Assembly (NCBI GenBank): GCA_007123015.1
Contig: SKSL01000088.1
Location: forward strand, 1 to 32,371
DNA: 32,371 nt
Source of the DNA: Natronohydrobacter sp.
GTDB lineage: Bacteria; Pseudomonadota; Alphaproteobacteria; Rhodobacterales; Rhodobacteraceae
Direction: 5' to 3'
The notes under the pieces are model-generated. The model saw only the letters and a list, made by a program, of their open reading frames with translations. It was not told the DNA's origin and searched no databases. Of this stretch, positions 16,458-24,668 are shown piece by piece (the first letter of the stretch is position 1; the number at the start of each line of letters is the position of its first letter). A program made the position numbers and the translations under genes.

Positions 16458-18739
16458 TCCTCGTGCTGGGCGTGGCGCAGCCAGTAGCTGTGATCGCCGC
16501 GATCCGCCGGGCTTGATCCGATCATTTCCGTCTTGTCACGATGGAGCGCGACCTGTTGCAAAAGTCTGCGCAAGCGACGCAGAGCCAGCGGTTTGGTCAT
16601 CACAGGGATATCATGATCCTCGGCCTTCTGTACCAGATCAGGGCTGTGATTGGCCGTGATCAGAACAGCGGGAACAGGCCCATGCTTTGCCCGCAGATCC
16701 GTGATCAGATCAAGCCCGGTTTCCCCTGCATCCAGTTGATAATCCGCAAGGATCACATCTGGCGGTACGCCAAATTCTTCGATCTGCGACGCTGCCTCGC
16801 TCTGGGTCCGGGCCTCGATCGGGCTGCAGCCCCAGTCCTCGAGAACACCCATCATGGCACTACGCACATTATCGTCATTCTCGACCACAAGGATCAGCAG
16901 ATCCTCAAGCGCCGCGTTTGAAGCTTCCTGTAAGGCCAGCGGCGTGGTCCCGATTTCCGGAGGGGCGGCGCGCGGGACTGTGACTGCGAACATGGTGCCG
17001 CGCCCGACAACCGAGCGCAGATGCAGAGAATGGTTCAACAGCGCGCAAGCCTGCTCGACAATGGCCAGCCCCAGCCCCATCCCGGCCTCGCTTTGTGAGG
17101 GGTTGAGCCGAGTGAATTCCTCGAAAATATCCGCTTGCCGGTCTTCCGGAATGCCGGACCCTGTGTCCCAGACCTCAAGGCGCAGATCAGGCCCGCAAGA
17201 ACGCACCCCAAGCACGACCCGGCCCTGAGTGGTATAGCGCAACGCATTGGAGAGCAGATTTTGCAGAATACGTTTAAGATAGACCGGGTCTGATGTGACA
17301 TGCGCGCCGCTCGGATGCACGCGCAATTCCAGCCCGCGTTCCCGTGCAATGGGTGTGAATTCTTCGCGCAGGCGTTCCAGAAGCGGCGCGAGCGCCAGCG
17401 TTTCCGGTTTCGCCCGTGCCGCACCAATATCGAATTTCGAAATATCGAGCAGCGCGCCAAGGATCTGCTCGACTGACCCGAAGGCCTTGGTGATCCGCTC
17501 GATCAGCCGTTCCTGCGCCGGGGGCTGGTCCATCGCGCTGAGCGAGGCAAGAAACAGCTTGGCGGCATTGAGCGGCTGCAAAAGATCGTGGCTGGCCGAG
17601 GCCACGAAGCGCGATTTCGAGGTATTGGCGCGTTCGGCTGCGTCGCGCGCGGATTCCAGCTCGATCGTGCGCGCACGCACGCGGGCTTCCAGCGTCTCGT
17701 TCAGCCGGTGCATTTCGGCAATCGCACGGCGTTCCTTGGTCAGATCGTTGAACGAGATCACGAAGCCCCGATCCGGCATCGCCTGCGCCGAAAGCTCGAT
17801 CACGGCGCCCTCGTCTTGCAGAATCTCAAGTGTCAGCGGCGGGCGGAATGGCGGGCCATTGACCCAATCGGTCAGCGTCGCGCGGATATTGCTGCGCCCG
17901 AGTTGGCGCCGCCGCATCAGATTGTTCAACAGCGCCGAAAAGGGCGTTCCAGTGGCCAGAAGGTCGACAGGTGGCGAAAACAATTCACGCAGGCGTCGGT
18001 TCCAGCCCGCCAGCCGCGCTTTCGCATCGAAGATCATCACGCCTTGGTCGATGTGATCGAGCGTGGCGCGCACCATTTCAGCCTGTTCATCAAGCAGCTT
18101 CGTGCGTTCCTCGCGCGCCGTGCGCACCATGCCAGTGACGTCCGTCTGGGTGACGGCAGTCCCACCCGAGGCCATGCGTTGTTCCGAGACCTGCAGCCAC
18201 TGATCTTCGATCAGCGGGACCATGAAATTGACATCGCGTCGCCGATGGCTGTCAAGGCGCTGAACGACCCAATCGCGCCGCAGCGTGGTTTGGGGCAGGT
18301 TCAGCGACGGGCTTTCCGAAACGATCCGCACATAATCCCGAAATGACAAACCGGGCCCGATTCGACGACGGACATCGGGCAGATCCGCGCAAAAGCGTGA
18401 ATTCCACATGGTCAGCCGGTCCTGCGCGTCGAACATGGCAAAGCCTTCGGTGATTGCCTCCAGCGCATCAGTCAACGCATTTCGGGCCGCAACAGCATCG
18501 CGTTCCGCTTTTGACAGACGTGTATTGGCGACGCGCAATTTATCAAGCGTTTCGGCCAGATCGCGCGTGCGCGCACGGATTTGCTGTTCCAGCGTGACAA
18601 CATGGCTCAGCTGGCTGATTGGTCGATTGGTGCTTTGTGTTGCGCGTTCCGACCGATCCATGAGCGCTGCGACAATGGCGCGCAACCGGGCGTTCTCTTC
18701 TTCGAGATCGGGCGAATCCGTAAACAGATTTTCAAGCAT
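16454..18739 (-). CDS. Hybrid PAS-domain sensor histidine kinase (NahK-like)
   Basis: The 761-residue protein has no membrane segment and so is cytosolic. Order of parts: a coiled-coil start (12-90), two PAS-like domains (about 90-205 and 220-340), a second coiled coil (340-375), then the HisKA box SASHDLLQPLNAAKLF with His384. The ATPase domain follows (N-box Asn498, DTGSG 525-529, GMGLGLAI 553-560), and last a receiver domain (about 613-730) with Asp666 as acceptor and Lys716. All catalytic residues are present. The HDLLQPLNAA H-box subtype is that of Pseudomonas NahK-type kinases. It is the last gene of a three-gene minus-strand operon and overlaps the FIST gene by eight bases. A FIST protein is therefore its likely sensory partner, and phosphate may pass onward to the LuxR-type regulator or via an HPt protein not in this window. 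The ligand is unknown. Confidence 0.93.
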   Translation of the reverse strand: MLENLFTDSPDLEEENARLRAIVAALMDRSERATQSTNRPISQLSHVVTLEQQIRARTRDLAETLDKLRVANTRLSKAERDAVAARNALTDALEAITEGFAMFDAQDRLTMWNSRFCADLPDVRRRIGPGLSFRDYVRIVSESPSLNLPQTTLRRDWVVQRLDSHRRRDVNFMVPLIEDQWLQVSEQRMASGGTAVTQTDVTGMVRTAREERTKLLDEQAEMVRATLDHIDQGVMIFDAKARLAGWNRRLRELFSPPVDLLATGTPFSALLNNLMRRRQLGRSNIRATLTDWVNGPPFRPPLTLEILQDEGAVIELSAQAMPDRGFVISFNDLTKERRAIAEMHRLNETLEARVRARTIELESARDAAERANTSKSRFVASASHDLLQPLNAAKLFLASLSAMDQPPAQERLIERITKAFGSVEQILGALLDISKFDIGAARAKPETLALAPLLERLREEFTPIARERGLELRVHPSGAHVTSDPVYLKRILQNLLSNALRYTTQGRVVLGVRSCGPDLRLEVWDTGSGIPEDRQADIFEEFTRLNPSQSEAGMGLGLAIVEQACALLNHSLHLRSVVGRGTMFAVTVPRAAPPEIGTTPLALQEASNAALEDLLILVVENDDNVRSAMMGVLEDWGCSPIEARTQSEAASQIEEFGVPPDVILADYQLDAGETGLDLITDLRAKHGPVPAVLITANHSPDLVQKAEDHDIPVMTKPLALRRLRRLLQQVALHRDKTEMIGSSPADRGDHSYWLRHAQHED

Positions 18740-19934
18740 TCGCGTTTTCAGGCGCTCCGTCTACCACGAAATCGGTCGCTGTCAGAGTATCGGTATCTTC
18801 GTCGGGGGGATAAAATGCAAGGCCTGTAAAGGTCTGGTTCACATGGACCAGATTGAACTGCTCGCCATAGGTGTTGAATCCGGTGACCCCGAAGCGATCA
18901 AGCACCGCTGATATCTGGTGGCGCTTCTGGCTATGTTCCGCTTCCAGTCTGCGCAGGATACAATCACAGGCCATGATCGCGGGTGTCTCGCCCGCAGGGG
19001 AAAGCCGCGACAATTCCTGTTCCAGATGTGCCCCCAGATCCGTGCTCTGGGCCAGACGCAGCACCAGCCCGGTCTCGATGGCTGAGAAGAATCGCAAGGT
19101 GCCGTCCTCTTCGACGCGCTGGATCGCGAGCACATGATGGTCATCGCCGATCTTTGACACAACAGGATTGGCCGCAAATATGAATGGCGACAGCTGTTCA
19201 GGGTCTTTACCAAGGATGCGCGCATATTCAGGGCCCGCTGGCATGCCATTGATCGCGCGCACAAGCCGGTGTTCCGGATCCGCATCTGTCACGACCATTC
19301 GCTTGTCTGTGGGTTCGAGATGATCGAAACGAAAAGCCGTAACGCGGCAGGGGGTGCGCAGGATGGCCAGCACAGCCGCGTCGGACATGAAGCGGCCCTG
19401 ATGCATGACAAAAGTCTTGCCGAAGCTCAATCCATCGCCGGCAGAACCACCGACCAAGGGACTTTGACCCAGGGCTTCCGAAAGCGCCCAGACCAGTTGC
19501 TCTTCCATCAGCGACAGCCCGTCCGACAGCAGAAAGGCCACTTCATTGGCCCAGTCCGCAGTGGAGAAGGTCACTTCGGCGCGCAGATCGAAGGCCAGTT
19601 GCCGCGCAAGCTCTGGATCAAACTTCCGCAGATCGCGCAGCACGCCGGTTGCGACCTGAAACAGGTTGCGCGGCAGGCCAAGCGCCACGATCTGCCCGTC
19701 CAGATAGCCGCCTGCGCCGATTTCCCCCGCTGTGGTGCAGCCGATGATCTGGGTTTGCTGGGTAATCGGCAAAAGGGTCTTTTCGATCTGGTCCAGATCA
19801 TGACCTTCGCCGATGAACAGGATCATGAGCGCCAGTTTGTCCGGCTCAAACTGTTCCAATACCTCCGATATCGCCTGACAGCTGTCGGGCGACGCAGACT
19901 GCGCGCGTGAAATGAAGGTGGTTGATGGATGCAC
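18732..19934 (-). CDS. FIST-domain sensory protein (NosP-like candidate)
   Basis: The 400-residue soluble protein has a FIST_N region (about 30-220, including IIGCTTAGEIGAGGY, SDGLSLMEEQLVWALSEALG and LVGGSAGDGLSFGKTFV) and a FIST_C region (about 230-385, with EYARILG, FFSAIETGLVLRLAQ and IMACDCILRRLE, then FNTYGEQFNLVHVNQT). The CTTAGEI and GGSAGDG motifs are hallmarks of FIST proteins. The family senses small ligands; one branch, NosP, binds haem and nitric oxide and controls a co-encoded NahK kinase. The same pairing here supports a NosP-like role, but haem binding cannot be read from sequence alone, and amino-acid or other ligands are also possible. Its 3' end overlaps the kinase start, and the response regulator lies 91 bp upstream. 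Confidence 0.9.
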   Translation of the reverse strand: MHPSTTFISRAQSASPDSCQAISEVLEQFEPDKLALMILFIGEGHDLDQIEKTLLPITQQTQIIGCTTAGEIGAGGYLDGQIVALGLPRNLFQVATGVLRDLRKFDPELARQLAFDLRAEVTFSTADWANEVAFLLSDGLSLMEEQLVWALSEALGQSPLVGGSAGDGLSFGKTFVMHQGRFMSDAAVLAILRTPCRVTAFRFDHLEPTDKRMVVTDADPEHRLVRAINGMPAGPEYARILGKDPEQLSPFIFAANPVVSKIGDDHHVLAIQRVEEDGTLRFFSAIETGLVLRLAQSTDLGAHLEQELSRLSPAGETPAIMACDCILRRLEAEHSQKRHQISAVLDRFGVTGFNTYGEQFNLVHVNQTFTGLAFYPPDEDTDTLTATDFVVDGAPENANA

Positions 19935-20025
19935 GCTGACCCCTCCCTGGTTGGCGCACGAATAGCAGGGACAAGCTTACCCCAGTCGATAGGCCTTGCG
20001 CAAAAGGTTTGAGGCCCCTCGGAGA

Positions 20026-20736
20026 TCAGGAGCGGTCTATATCGCGCCGCAATTGGGTAAAACTGACCGAGTTGGCGATCCGGACGGCTTGCGTGCGGCT
20101 TTGGGCGCCCAGTTTGCGCAGGATCGCCGTGACATGCGCCTTGACCGTGGTTTCCGAGATCGAAAGCTCATAGGCGATCTGCTTGTTGAGATAGCCCTCG
20201 CAGACCAGCGCCAGAATACGGCCCTGCTGCGGGGTCAGGTCTGACAGCCGGTCAATCGCGCTACGGTCGGCATCACTCTCGGCATCCTTGGCAGGGGCTG
20301 TATAGTCCTGGGGCAGATAGACCCCGCCCTGAACGGCCGCGCGCAGGGCGGTCACGAATGCATCTCGTGGGCTGTGTTTGGGGACAAAGCCCGCAGCCCC
20401 GGCATGCAGCACCGCTGTGATGATCCGGTCATCAGCCATGGATGACACCACGACCACAGGCACTCCGGGGGCAGCATTGCGCAGCCGCGTCAGCCCGTCA
20501 AGCCCGGCCACATCCGGTAAGTTCAGGTCAAGGACAATCCCTTCAACTTCCAATCCGGCGCGGATGCGTTGCAGGGCATCCCCTAACGAACTTGCCGTTT
20601 CCACTTTCGAGAACCCCGGCGTTTCCGCGAGCGTCATCTGAAGCGCCTCGCAAAAAAGCGGGTGGTCGTCTATCACCAGTATCATCTCGTCCCTCGTTCC
20701 GGTGACAGCCTCCATAGTAATCATCGTTTCACGCAT
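20026..20736 (-). CDS. LuxR/NarL-type response regulator
   Basis: The 236-residue regulator has an N-terminal receiver domain (about 16-135) and a C-terminal LuxR helix-turn-helix (166-222). In the receiver, Asp23 and Asp24 form the acidic pocket, Asp70 in VLDLNLPD is the phosphate acceptor, and Lys120 is in FVPK. The helix-turn-helix has LTPQQGRILALVCEGYLNKQIAYELSISETTVKAHVTAILRKLG, the standard NarL pattern. The start is uncertain: ATG 20736 gives extra residues before MILVIDDHP, and an in-frame ATG at 20685 begins just there. It is the first gene of the operon RR, FIST protein, hybrid kinase. It probably reads out the kinase, much as LuxR-type regulators near NosP/NahK do in Pseudomonas. 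Target genes are unknown. Confidence 0.93.
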   Translation of the reverse strand: MRETMITMEAVTGTRDEMILVIDDHPLFCEALQMTLAETPGFSKVETASSLGDALQRIRAGLEVEGIVLDLNLPDVAGLDGLTRLRNAAPGVPVVVVSSMADDRIITAVLHAGAAGFVPKHSPRDAFVTALRAAVQGGVYLPQDYTAPAKDAESDADRSAIDRLSDLTPQQGRILALVCEGYLNKQIAYELSISETTVKAHVTAILRKLGAQSRTQAVRIANSVSFTQLRRDIDRS

Positions 20737-20837
20737 CTGACTGCCCGAATCTGCTGTCGTTCATACTCCCAACACCACATGTAGAAGGAAAACAGCGCGA
20801 GCGCGCCCCCCCTATAGGTCTTATCTGTCGAACGGAT

Positions 20838-21272
20838 TCAGGTCAGTTTTTGGGCCAGATGCGCGAGCGCCAACACATATCCCTGCGTGCCGCAGCCAAT
20901 GATCATCGCATCCGCGCGGGCGCTGATATAGGACTGGTGCCGGAAGGCCTCGCGGCGGTGGATATTCGAGATGTGCACTTCGATTACAGGTCCCTCGAAG
21001 GCATTGAGCGCATCAAGAATTGCAATCGACGTATGCGTGTAAGCCCCTGCATTGATGACGATCCCGGCCGCAGCCTGGCGCGCTTCCTGAATCATCTCGA
21101 CCAGCGCACCTTCATGATTGGACTGTCGGAAATCAACTGCAAGGTCCAGGCGCGCGGCCTCGGATGCGCAGGCCTGTGCCACATCATCCAGCGTCTCTGA
21201 GCCATAGATCGCGGGCTCGCGCTGGCCCAGAAGATTAAGGTTCGGCCCGTTCAGAATGAGAATGGTTTTCAT
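20838..21272 (-). CDS. aroQ: 3-dehydroquinate dehydratase, type II
   Basis: AroQ catalyses the third step of the shikimate pathway, dehydrating 3-dehydroquinate. From ATG 21272 it has 144 residues, the family size. NGPNLNLLGQREPAIYG (8-24) carries the catalytic Tyr23 and Arg18. NAGAYTHTSIAILDAL holds the substrate loop with the conserved His. EVHISNIHRREAFRHQSYIS completes the signature. An upstream in-frame ATG at 21308 would add 12 residues that do not belong to the family, and it has no ribosome site, whereas AAGG precedes the chosen start. It lies downstream of the inositol-monophosphatase gene on the same strand and may share its transcript. Chorismate from this pathway is the substrate of PabB encoded nearby. 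Confidence 0.96.
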   Translation of the reverse strand: MKTILILNGPNLNLLGQREPAIYGSETLDDVAQACASEAARLDLAVDFRQSNHEGALVEMIQEARQAAAGIVINAGAYTHTSIAILDALNAFEGPVIEVHISNIHRREAFRHQSYISARADAMIIGCGTQGYVLALAHLAQKLT

Positions 21273-21323
21273 GCGACGCTGCCTTGCTGCCTGTGTCGGG
21301 TCTGTCATGTCAGAGCGCAGGGT

Positions 21324-22118
21324 TCAGGCGGGGCGCTGGCGGATGATCCTGGCAAGATTGTCGAAGATCGCTGAATTTGCAGCAATGATCTCGCCGCGCT
21401 CCAGGATTTGCGTGCCTTCACGGATCGGGCCCACAAACCCGCCTGCTTCGCGGACCAATAACAGACCCGCCGCCAGATCCCACGCATGCAACTCACGTTC
21501 CCAGAAGCCATCGTAACGCCCGGCCGCCACATAGGCGAGATCGAGCGCCGCCGATCCCCAGCGCCGGACGCCTGCGCAGGCCGGCATCAACTGCCCCAAA
21601 TCGTGCAGGGTGGCAGGCAGGGTTTTCTTGCCTGCATAAGGCACCCCTGTCGCAAACACACTCTCGATCATGGCGCTGCGGTCCGAGACACGCAAGCGGC
21701 GGTCATTCATGAAAGCGCCTGCGCCCTTCTCGGCCACGAATAATTCATCTTTGGCAGGATCGAAGACGACCGCTGCGACGATCTCACCCTTGAATTCCAG
21801 CGCGATCGAGATCGCCCAATGCGGCAGACCATGCATGAAATTCGTGGTTCCATCCAGCGGATCGACAATCCAGCGCCGGGTCGGATCCTTGCCGTTGACC
21901 GGCTCGGATTCTTCCCCCAGCCAGCCGTAATTGGGCCGGGCTTCTGTCAGCATCTCGCGGATGATCTTCTCAGAGGCGATATCGGCGCGGCTGACAAACT
22001 CTCCGGCGGATTTCGAAGAGACCTGCAGGTTCTCGACCTCGCGGAAATCCTTGACCAGCGCGCGTCCTGCCTTGCGTGCGGCGTTGATCATGATGGTAAG
22101 ATTGGCGCTGCCTTGCAT
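21324..22118 (-). CDS. suhB: Inositol monophosphatase family protein (SuhB-like)
   Basis: This 264-residue protein belongs to the lithium-sensitive, Mg-dependent phosphatases that act on inositol phosphates or related sugar phosphates. Metal-binding motifs are GEES (68-71), DPLDGTTNF (86-94) and the C-terminal WDLAAGLLLVREAGG. Length and all key residues fit SuhB. In E. coli SuhB also joins the rRNA antitermination complex, and whether that applies here is unknown; many bacteria carry several paralogues, so the symbol is tentative. It is 52 bp upstream of aroQ on the same strand. A GGAG-type ribosome site lies before ATG 22118. Confidence 0.93.
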   Translation of the reverse strand: MQGSANLTIMINAARKAGRALVKDFREVENLQVSSKSAGEFVSRADIASEKIIREMLTEARPNYGWLGEESEPVNGKDPTRRWIVDPLDGTTNFMHGLPHWAISIALEFKGEIVAAVVFDPAKDELFVAEKGAGAFMNDRRLRVSDRSAMIESVFATGVPYAGKKTLPATLHDLGQLMPACAGVRRWGSAALDLAYVAAGRYDGFWERELHAWDLAAGLLLVREAGGFVGPIREGTQILERGEIIAANSAIFDNLARIIRQRPA

Positions 22119-22201
22119 CTGGGGTCGCTCCTGAAGGGTCCGGGGCGCGCTATACGCTGCAGGGGGGCAGATGTGAAGCCCTTGCGCGGGCCTCTCGACG
22201 C

Positions 22202-22831
22202 TCAGGGCCGCGCGATGAATTCCGCTGCAATCAACCCGCGCAAGGCATTGCCAACCCAGAGCTGCACATGCGGCAAGTCGCGCGCCAACAGGGTCTCTTC
22301 CGGGCAGGCGCGTTCGGCGCGCAGGACACCGGGCAACAGGCCCGCCGACAGGGGCGGCGTGCGCATTCCCGCGCCACGGTCGAAGAATACAGTCGTGATG
22401 GTTCCATCGCAGACCTCGTCGCGTTCATTGAGGAAGATTACTTCATCAATGTCTGTGGGAAGGTCTGCGCGGGCCGCATCATATTTCGCGCGGCGGCTGG
22501 ATTTTATGCGCAGCCAAGGGTCGCGTGACGAAAGCCGCTCGCGCGCCAACGCCACATGCCAGAGCGGTTTCGACGGGGGCAGGGGGGTGTGCGTGATCTG
22601 CATTCTGCCGTCCCGCGAGAGCGTCAGGCGCAACCGGGCCGGGTGGGCCGGGCCGCTGATCTGTGCGTGCGGGCAGTCCCAGCCCAGAGCGTCGGCGCCC
22701 CTGCGCAAGCGGGCGCGGTGTAGCGCTTCGCGCGGGGCGCGCGTGCCGTCCCAATAGAGGGTTTCGATCAGGTGCAGACCGGGGTCGTCAGCGCCTGCGC
22801 GTAGCGCATCTTCCACAGTGCTTCCTCCCAT
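22202..22831 (-). CDS. pabC: Aminotransferase class IV, probable 4-amino-4-deoxychorismate lyase
   Basis: The protein (209 residues) fits a PLP fold-type IV enzyme: FETL-like LIETLYWDG at the N-terminus, the PLP lysine Lys110 in RIKSSRRAKYDAAR, and LNERDEVCDGTITTVFFDRG (134-153). PabC releases pyruvate from 4-amino-4-deoxychorismate to give p-aminobenzoate for folate. The position directly after pabB, overlapping it by 64 bases, supports that role. It is short compared with E. coli PabC (269 residues). The usual E-x-x-x-x-N segment reads DGTITT, so the acidic residue is Asp and the Asn is replaced. The start is uncertain: ATG 22831 is used, and a later start before LHLIETL is possible. A D-amino-acid or branched-chain aminotransferase is less likely. 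Confidence 0.82.
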   Translation of the reverse strand: MGGSTVEDALRAGADDPGLHLIETLYWDGTRAPREALHRARLRRGADALGWDCPHAQISGPAHPARLRLTLSRDGRMQITHTPLPPSKPLWHVALARERLSSRDPWLRIKSSRRAKYDAARADLPTDIDEVIFLNERDEVCDGTITTVFFDRGAGMRTPPLSAGLLPGVLRAERACPEETLLARDLPHVQLWVGNALRGLIAAEFIARP

Positions 22832-23928
22832 TCACCCTGGGCTGTGCTGTCTTGCACCACACCGCCGCCGACATCCGCGCGGATATGGCCATCCGGCGCG
22901 ATCTGCAAGGTGCGGATCGCCACAGACCAGCATTGATCGCCATCTGGCGCAGCCCAGCCGATGGCCCCGCAATAGGCCCCGCGCGGGCTGTGTTCCAGTT
23001 CCGCAATGATCTGCATGGCGCGGATTTTCGGCGCGCCTGTGACGGAACCGCAGGGAAAGAGCGCGGCCATCAAGTCAGGCAGCCCCGCAGCGTCGCGCAA
23101 CTGGCCCTGCACGCGGCTGCTCATCTGATGCACTGTGGCGAAACTCTCGATGGCGAACAGCTCAGGCACGCGCACAGTGCCGATGCGGCTGATCCGCCCG
23201 ATATCGTTGCGCAGCAGATCGACGATCATCAGATTCTCGGCCTGCACTTTCTCGCTCGCTGCCAGCGCGGCTTTCAGCCTTGCATCCTCGCGCGGATCAG
23301 CGCTGCGTGGGGCCGTGCCCTTCATCGGCCGACTTTCGAGGGTATCGCCCTTGATCTGAAAGAACAGCTCCGGACTGCGCGAGACGATGGCAGCACCGCC
23401 ACCAAGATCAAGATACGCCCCGAAGCCGACAGTCTGGCGCTTGCGCAGCGCCCCGTAAAGCCCAAGCGCTGTGCCCGCTTCAAGCTGCGTGTGCACCGGG
23501 AATGTGAGGTTGATCTGGTAGCAATCCCCCGCGCGGATATAGGTTTGCAACTGCGTGAAGGCTGTATCATAGGTCGCGCGCGGGATCGCAGGGTCCAGCG
23601 GCGCAAGCCGGATATCCCGCGCTGCATGCCTTGCCTGCGCGACTATGTCCGCTGCAGCAGATGGCGTGTCATAAAGTCGCAGGTCAATGAGGGGCCGCGC
23701 CGAAGGCACCCAAAGCTGCTCAAGGCGCGGCTCGAAGGCATAGCCGGCTTCATAGGCCAGATATCCGGCGACCCAGAGCCCTGCGCGCCGCGCGGCCTCT
23801 GCCTGCTCAAGCACAGGCTGAACCTCGTTCAGGGCCTGTGCAATAAGGCGCTGACGGGGCCTGTCGAAAAGCGCAGGACGGCCCTTTGGCCCATGTTCGA
23901 TCAGGATCACTTTGCCGCTCGCATCCAC
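22768..23928 (-). CDS. pabB: Aminodeoxychorismate synthase component I
   Basis: PabB aminates chorismate to 4-amino-4-deoxychorismate using ammonia, normally delivered by the glutaminase PabA, which is not encoded here. The 386-residue protein is a compact form without the long N-terminal part of E. coli PabB (453 residues). It has AGDCYQINLT (133-142), SRSPELFF, and PMKGTAPR (201-208), in which Lys203 is the nucleophile that separates PabB from anthranilate synthase. It also has LMIVDLLRNDIGRI, the GSVTGAPKIRAMQII motif and the final VGGGVVQDS. The next gene on the strand is pabC, giving a two-gene p-aminobenzoate module. Confidence 0.95.
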   Translation of the reverse strand: MDASGKVILIEHGPKGRPALFDRPRQRLIAQALNEVQPVLEQAEAARRAGLWVAGYLAYEAGYAFEPRLEQLWVPSARPLIDLRLYDTPSAAADIVAQARHAARDIRLAPLDPAIPRATYDTAFTQLQTYIRAGDCYQINLTFPVHTQLEAGTALGLYGALRKRQTVGFGAYLDLGGGAAIVSRSPELFFQIKGDTLESRPMKGTAPRSADPREDARLKAALAASEKVQAENLMIVDLLRNDIGRISRIGTVRVPELFAIESFATVHQMSSRVQGQLRDAAGLPDLMAALFPCGSVTGAPKIRAMQIIAELEHSPRGAYCGAIGWAAPDGDQCWSVAIRTLQIAPDGHIRADVGGGVVQDSTAQGEWEEALWKMRYAQALTTPVCT

Positions 23929-24109
23929 TTCTGTTCAAGAGAAACAGATAGCGCGTTGTGTCGAGAATTGCACATGGCCTTCGCGACAGGGAAGCTGTGG
24001 AAAGCGGCATTGCCCAGGGCGCATGTGCAGAACTCTGCTGATCCTGCGCGGCTTCCTTGCCTTGCAGCACATAGTTGCTATCCTCATATGCACCCAACAG
24101 GAGGTTGAA

Positions 24110-24409
24110 ATGCCGAAACTGGTGAAAGTTTATATTCAACAAGTGCTGATCGGCTTTGGCCTCTCGGCAGTGTTCACCGTGATCCTGCTCTACTTCAATG
24201 TTGCCAATCTGCAGCGTCTGCTGTTGGGCTCGAGCGACGGCTATCTTGGCCTGTTTCTGATGTTCTTTTTCAACGGGCTGGTGTTTGCGGGTGTTCAATT
24301 CGCCATCCGGATCATGCGGATGGGCTATGAGGACGATGACGATGACGATGATGATCGCGGCATGCCCGTGCGCGCGGACTTCGCGCCGATCCCGATACGC
24401 GCAAAGTAA
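24110..24409 (+). CDS. Small membrane protein with aspartate-rich segment
   Basis: This 99-residue protein starts at ATG 24110 after a very strong AGGAGG site (four-base gap). The frame runs further upstream, but that part has no signal for translation. Two hydrophobic helices are visible: about 10-31 (VLIGFGLSAVFTVILLYFNVA) and 43-68 (DGYLGLFLMFFFNGLVFAGVQF). A juxtamembrane RIMRMG follows, then a run of Glu plus eight Asp (about 74-82) and a short tail. The Asp run suggests metal or cation binding at the membrane face, which is inference only. I do not recognise a named family. The gene is divergent from pabB and faces the structured region downstream. Confidence 0.8.
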   Translation: MPKLVKVYIQQVLIGFGLSAVFTVILLYFNVANLQRLLLGSSDGYLGLFLMFFFNGLVFAGVQFAIRIMRMGYEDDDDDDDDRGMPVRADFAPIPIRAK

Positions 24410-24477
24410 GCGATAACCGTTAAGCGAGAAGGGCGGCAGGCCCGCAGCGACCGTGGTGGCGTGAATTTCCCGAGAGC

Positions 24478-24620
24478 CTGAGTTAATCAGGTGGGCGCCA
24501 GATAACGAGGCCAGGGCCCCGTCAGAGCCAGCTCCCTCGGAGATGCTTATCGGCCACTGGAAAAGGGCCACACACGCGAAGAGCAGAACCTGCCTGACTC
24601 AGACATAGGCCCCACCTGCC
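24478..24620 (-). ncRNA. ssrS: Structured RNA candidate, possibly 6S RNA
   Basis: Read on the minus strand, this stretch can fold as one long hairpin. CAGGTGGG-G-CC (5' side, 24618-24608) pairs with GGC-G-CCCACCTG (24499-24488). AGGCAGG pairs with CCTGGCCT with one bulge. A single-stranded stretch of about 19 bases on the 5' side comes next. GGCCC then pairs with GGGCC, CCAGT pairs with GCTGG, and an apical part contains GCCGATA. A closed stem, a large central bubble on the 5' side, an apical stem-loop and the GCCGATA motif are features of 6S RNA, which binds RNA polymerase. The length (about 130-140) is short for 6S, and no ygfA-like gene lies beside it. A TTGCAG-N17-TATGTC promoter would start the RNA inside the outer stem, favouring the alternative closing pair CTGAGTCAGG with CCTGA-TTAA-CTCAG. 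Confidence 0.38.
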
Positions 24621-24644
24621 AGCGCTGCAAGAGCGATCCGGTAC

Positions 24645-24668
24645 TTGACGACCGTTCATCTTTCGTTC
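24645..24668 (+). promoter_or_regulatory. LexA (SOS) box overlapping a -35 element upstream of mmcB
   Basis: GTTC (24654-24657), seven bases, then GTTC (24665-24668) matches the alphaproteobacterial LexA consensus GTTC-N7-GTTC exactly. TTGACG at 24645-24650 is a good -35 hexamer, so bound LexA would cover the promoter spacer. The box ends 11 bases before the mmcB start codon. Caulobacter mmcB is a known SOS gene, which agrees with the site. Confidence 0.85.

Noticed and set aside
24345..24362. GAC/GAT run as a tandem DNA repeat or CRISPR-like element
   Set aside because: It is an in-frame aspartate run inside a well-supported small gene. There are no spaced repeats here or elsewhere in the window.
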